This document shows positions 15,253-18,477 of a stretch of DNA of 18,477 bases, piece by piece. Both the position numbers and the translations under genes were made by a program. Source of the stretch: DASWRT01 sp036403035 (GTDB lineage: Bacteria > Pseudomonadota > Alphaproteobacteria > ATCC43930 > CGMCC-115725). The stretch's first letter is position 1. Each line of letters begins with the position of its first letter. The stretch lies in NCBI GenBank assembly GCA_036403035.1, contig DASWRT010000221.1:1-18477 (forward strand), in the 5' to 3' direction. The notes beneath the pieces were generated by a model. It saw only the letters and a list, made by a program, of their open reading frames with translations. It made no database searches and was not told the origin of the DNA.

Positions 15253-16578
15253 TCAGCGCCCCAAATCCTTCGCCAGCCGGACCCCGGAGAATGCCCAGCG
15301 CGCCGGCGGCGGGAAGAAGTTGCGGTACGTCGTGCGGATGTGCCCCGGCGGCGTCACTGCCGCGCCGCCGCGCAGCACCATCTGGCTGCACATGAACTTG
15401 CCATTGTACTCGCCGACGGCGCCCGGCGGCGCCCGGAACCCGGGATAGGGAGCATAGGCGCTGGCGGTCCATTCCCACGCATCGCCGATCATCTGCCGCA
15501 GCCCGCCGCCGGAAGCTTTAACGGCCGCACAGGCAGCCGGGTGCAGACGGCCCTTGTCGGCGAGGTTGCCGTCGAGCGCGACGCGTGCCTCCACCGCCGC
15601 GACCTCCCACTCCGCCTCGGTGGGCAGACGGCACCCGGCCCACTTCGCGTAGGCGTCGGCCTCGTAGAAGCTGACATGGCAGACCGGCTCGGCGGGATCG
15701 AGCGGGCGCTCCCCGGCGAGAGTGAAAATCGACCAGCCGCCGCCATCGTCCGCGCGCCAGTAGAGCGGCGCGCTCCAGCCTCCGGCCTGAACGGCGGCCC
15801 AACCGTCCGAGAGCCAGAACTCGGGCCGGCGATAGCCGCAATCCTCGATGAAGGCGAGGTATTCGCCGCAGGTGACGAGGCGGTCGGCGAGGCGGTACGG
15901 CTCGGTCCAGACCTTGTGCCGCGGCCCCTCGTTGTCGAACGCGAAGCCGGACTCGCCGTGACCGATCTCGCGCACGCCGCCGGCGACATCGACCCAGCCG
16001 AGCGGCGCCGCTGCGCCCGCCGTGGCGAGGCGCGGGCGCGGCGGCGCGTCCCGGTATGCCGGAAGCAGCGGGTTCACCGAGAACACGTGCTTGATGTCCA
16101 TCAGCACGAGTTCCTGATGCTGCTGCTCGTGGTGGATGCCGAGTTCGAGCAGCGGCGCAATCGCGCTCCATGTCGCCGCGTCCGCCCGGTCGAGCAGGCG
16201 CTCCATCGCGCCGGTGACGTAATGGCGGTAGCGGCCGATCTCGTCGGCGCTGGGGCGCGAGAGCAGGCCCCGCGCCGGCCGCGGATGACGTTCGCCGACC
16301 GCCTCGTAATAGGAGTTGAAGAGATAGCCGTAGGCCGGATGGAACGGACGGTAGTCCGGCAGGTGCGGCCCAAGCAGGAACGTCTCGAAGAACCAGCTCG
16401 TGTGCGCGAGATGCCACTTCGTCGGGCTGACGTCCGGCATCGACTGGATGGTCTGATCCTCAGGCGTCAGGCCGGCGGCCAGCGCCTCGGTCGCAGCCCG
16501 CACCTCTGCGAAGCGGCTGCGGAGGTCGGCACGCGCCACAGCTTCGCCGCGACGTGCCTCTCGCAACGGGAGCGTCAA
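15253..16578 (-). CDS. egtB: Hercynine sulfoxide synthase EgtB
   Basis: Non-heme iron enzyme that couples hercynine to a thiol donor (gamma-glutamylcysteine or cysteine) with O2. The N-terminal DinB-like helical domain supplies the iron ligands: His in TKWHLAHTSWFFE (residues 56-59) and HHEQQHQE (149-156). The C-terminal FGE-sulfatase domain follows (VDVAGGVREIGHGESGFAFD, CHVSFYEADAYAKWAG, CRLPTEAEWEVAA, GDAWEWTASAY, VLRGGAAVTP, ending FSGVRLAKD). I prefer TTG at 16578 (441 aa), which has AAGGAAGG eight bases upstream. GTG at 16539 and TTG at 16671 are alternatives, and the stretch before 16578 is Arg/Lys-rich and unlike the family. egtD follows two bases after the stop. No egtC or egtE is seen, as is usual in two-gene loci. 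Confidence 0.94.
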   Translation of the reverse strand: MTLPLREARRGEAVARADLRSRFAEVRAATEALAAGLTPEDQTIQSMPDVSPTKWHLAHTSWFFETFLLGPHLPDYRPFHPAYGYLFNSYYEAVGERHPRPARGLLSRPSADEIGRYRHYVTGAMERLLDRADAATWSAIAPLLELGIHHEQQHQELVLMDIKHVFSVNPLLPAYRDAPPRPRLATAGAAAPLGWVDVAGGVREIGHGESGFAFDNEGPRHKVWTEPYRLADRLVTCGEYLAFIEDCGYRRPEFWLSDGWAAVQAGGWSAPLYWRADDGGGWSIFTLAGERPLDPAEPVCHVSFYEADAYAKWAGCRLPTEAEWEVAAVEARVALDGNLADKGRLHPAACAAVKASGGGLRQMIGDAWEWTASAYAPYPGFRAPPGAVGEYNGKFMCSQMVLRGGAAVTPPGHIRTTYRNFFPPPARWAFSGVRLAKDLGR

Positions 16579-16586
16579 GTCCGAGC

Positions 16587-16594
16587 CCTTCCTT
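16587..16594 (-). promoter_or_regulatory. Ribosome binding site favouring the TTG start of egtB
   Basis: AAGGAAGG on the minus strand, eight bases before TTG at 16578. Neither alternative start has a comparable site. The rest of the 224-bp gap to the acyl-CoA dehydrogenase stop (16595-16802) shows no gene and no promoter I would defend. Confidence 0.45.
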
Positions 16595-16802
16595 GCCGTT
16601 TTCCCCTGATCGCGCGAGGCGCTGCGGCCGCGTCGCTTAACGTGAGTCAAGAACAGCCGAAGGGCGGACAAGTTGCAAGCCGCGGCGCGCCGATCGCACC
16701 GCTCTTCACGAAAACGTGCGCAGCTAAGGGGTTACGGGACTCTTTCGCGGCAGATTCGTTTCCGGACGCAGCAAGCAGCCGCGTCCCCGCTGCAACGGAC
16801 TC

Positions 16803-18477
16803 CTAATTCCGTCCGCCGAGCAGGCCGCGGGCGATCACCTGCGCCTGGATCTCGGCCGCCCCTTCGAAAATGTTGAGGATGCGGGCGTCGCACAGGACGC
16901 GACTGATCGGGTATTCGAGCGCATAGCCGTTGCCGCCGTGGATTTGCAGCGCGGCGTCCGCGTTCGACCACGCGACGCGCGCGGCGAGCAGCTTCGCCAT
17001 CCCGGCCTCGACGTCGCAACGCCGGTCGGAGTCCTTCTCGCGCGCCGCGAAATACGTCAGCTGCCGCGCCACCATCGTCTCGACCGCCATCCAGGCGAGC
17101 TTGCCCGCGACCCGCGGGAACTCGAAGATCGGCCTGCCGAACTGGACGCGGTCGAGCGCGTAGCGCCAGCCCAGCTCCATCGCGTTCTGCGCGACGCCGA
17201 CGGCCCGTGCCGCGGTCTGCACCCGGGCGCTCTCGAAGGTCGCCATCAGCTGCTTGAAGCCTTGCCCCTCGATCCCGCCGAGCAGGTTCGCGGCCGGCAC
17301 GACGAATCCGTCGAACCCCAGCTCGTACTCCTTCATGCCGCGATAGCCGAGCACCCGGATCTCGCCGCCGGTCATGCCCTCCGCCGGGAAAGGATCGGCG
17401 CCGGTGCCGCGCGGCTTCTCGGCGAGGAACATCGACAGGCCGCGATAGCCGGTCTCGCTTGGATCGGTGCGCGCGAGCAACGTCATGACGTCGGTGCGCG
17501 CGGCGTGCGTGATCCAGGTCTTGTTGCCGGTGATCCGGTAGACGTCGCCGTCGCGCACCGCGCGCGTCCGCAGGGAACCGAGATCTGAGCCGGTGTTCGG
17601 CTCGGTGAACACGGCGGTCGGCAGGATCTCGCCCAACGCGATCTTCGGCAGCCAGTATTCCTTCTGCTGCGGCGTGCCGCCGACGCGGATCAGCTCGGCT
17701 GCGATCTCGGACCGGGTGCCGAGCGAGCCGACGCCGATATAGCCGCGCGACAGCTCCTCGGAGACGAGCACCATCGCGAGCTTGCCGAGGCCGAGCCCGC
17801 CCCATTCCTCCGGCACGGTGAGGCCGAAGACGCCCAGCTCGGCCATCTTCTCGATCACCGGCAGCGGGATCAGCTCGTCCTTCAGGTGCCATTCATGCGC
17901 GAACGGCTCGACCTCCTCCCTTGCGAAGCGGCGGAACTGGTCGCGGATCATGTCGAGCGTCTCGTCGCCCAAGGCGACCGCGCCGAAATCGCCGGTGTCG
18001 AGCGCGTCGCGCAGCAGCACGGCGAGGCGCAGCCGGACCCCCGCCCAGTTCCCGTCGCGGATCAGCGCCGCCACCTCGGGCCGGCGGAAGGCGTGCAGCG
18101 CCTCGTCGCCGACGCCGAGATCGTCGGGCCGGACGATCTCGACCTGCGACAGCGCGATGCCGCCGGCAAGCTGCGCCAGATACTCGCCGAACGCCGATTG
18201 CAGGATCAGCCGCTCCACCTCGCGGAACTGCCCGGCGGCCTCAAGCCCCTCGGCCCAGCGCCGCATCTGCCGCAGCGCCTCGACGTAGGTCGCCATCCAG
18301 GCATAGCCGTGCGCCGCGAACTGCTCGGCGTCCAGCCGCGCCGCGTCGATCGCGCCGCCGCCCGGCGCGACCGCCAGCGCGACCTGCCGCTTCGCCGCGG
18401 CGAGCAGGCCGTCCGCCGCCTCCAGCGCGCGGCCGGTGAGCCCGAGCAGGTCGGGCAGGACGAGGCTTGCATCGGAC
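16803..18477 (-). CDS. Acyl-CoA dehydrogenase with N-terminal extension, 5' end cut by window edge
   Basis: FAD enzyme that oxidises an acyl-CoA to the 2-enoyl-CoA and passes electrons to ETF. 557 residues are visible and the frame is open to the right edge, so the true start is outside. The classical fold begins near LGDETLDMIRDQFRRFAREE and runs through LGVFGLTVPEEWGGLGLGKL, AVFTEPNTGSDLGSLRTRAV, TGNKTWITHAARTD, GYRGMKEYELGFDGFVVP and FGRPIFEFPRVAGKLAWMAV, to the end ALQIHGGNGYALEYPISRVL. The catalytic Glu is in ILNIFEGAAEIQAQ. Before it lie about 165 residues, mostly helical and Ala/Leu-rich (HGYAWMATYVEALRQMRRWA), an extra domain seen in a subset of alphaproteobacterial members. An internal ATG at 18296 is probably not the start, because HGYAW immediately before it belongs to the conserved domain. 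The substrate cannot be told. Confidence 0.94.
   Translation of the reverse strand, partial: SDASLVLPDLLGLTGRALEAADGLLAAAKRQVALAVAPGGGAIDAARLDAEQFAAHGYAWMATYVEALRQMRRWAEGLEAAGQFREVERLILQSAFGEYLAQLAGGIALSQVEIVRPDDLGVGDEALHAFRRPEVAALIRDGNWAGVRLRLAVLLRDALDTGDFGAVALGDETLDMIRDQFRRFAREEVEPFAHEWHLKDELIPLPVIEKMAELGVFGLTVPEEWGGLGLGKLAMVLVSEELSRGYIGVGSLGTRSEIAAELIRVGGTPQQKEYWLPKIALGEILPTAVFTEPNTGSDLGSLRTRAVRDGDVYRITGNKTWITHAARTDVMTLLARTDPSETGYRGLSMFLAEKPRGTGADPFPAEGMTGGEIRVLGYRGMKEYELGFDGFVVPAANLLGGIEGQGFKQLMATFESARVQTAARAVGVAQNAMELGWRYALDRVQFGRPIFEFPRVAGKLAWMAVETMVARQLTYFAAREKDSDRRCDVEAGMAKLLAARVAWSNADAALQIHGGNGYALEYPISRVLCDARILNIFEGAAEIQAQVIARGLLGGRN

Noticed and set aside
16763..16786. GGACGC / GCGTCC inverted repeat as a terminator after the acyl-CoA dehydrogenase
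   Set aside because: It lies upstream of egtB on the minus strand, before and not after the dehydrogenase stop in a useful sense, and has a 12-base loop and no T-run.
15340..16806. 488-codon plus-strand frame
   Set aside because: Antisense to egtB, which has all family motifs; composition is that of a shadow.

Overview
The window is GC-rich and densely packed. It reads as a chromosomal segment of an alphaproteobacterium. The grounds are the alphaproteobacterial look of DnaK, a Coq7/DsbB/DedA-type run, the twin-transmembrane protein / PduO-type adenosyltransferase / etfB-etfA-hbd run, a two-gene egtB-egtD ergothioneine locus, and an acyl-CoA dehydrogenase with an extra N-terminal domain. A Rhodospirillales-like bacterium is my best guess. 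That guess rests on gene content remembered from the families, not on a search.

Left part (1-4340): a stress-type cluster, all on the minus strand. It holds psiE-like, a 102-residue protein of unknown function, a three-BON-domain protein and dnaK (running off the left edge). Two perfect TTGAC-N4-GTCAA dyads of the Crp/Fnr-FixK type lie in its gene-free stretches (2503-2516 and 4166-4179). The first has a -10-like hexamer at the spacing expected for an activator centred near -41.5. The BON gene ends at a TGA that sits where the family has a conserved Trp, and the rest of the last BON domain is still readable in frame behind it.

Middle part (4341-6523): a graveyard of mobile and accessory DNA beside a tRNA-Leu(CAA). 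It contains an IS110-family transposase cut after its DEDD domain, a 5' fragment of a molybdopterin oxidoreductase with a 2-bp frameshift, a small unknown gene with a frameshifted 3' end, and a tyrosine-recombinase pseudogene with several frameshifts and lost catalytic residues directly downstream of the tRNA. This is the classic layout of a decayed integrative element.

Right part (6524-18477): ordinary housekeeping genes. A plus-strand run YqaA/DedA-like, dsbB, coq7 (the last two overlap) is followed by a convergent small membrane protein and an HNH endonuclease. A minus-strand run follows: twin-transmembrane protein, cob(I)alamin adenosyltransferase, etfB, etfA, hbd. A 14-bp perfect palindrome overlaps a putative promoter in front of etfB. 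Next come a secreted SGNH hydrolase (plus), egtB-egtD (minus, converging on the hydrolase with a 19-bp overlap) and a large acyl-CoA dehydrogenase running off the right edge.

I see no CRISPR array, rRNA, toxin-antitoxin pair or recognisable defence system. The signals most worth following are the dyads around the stress cluster, the in-frame TGA in the BON gene and the decayed island.
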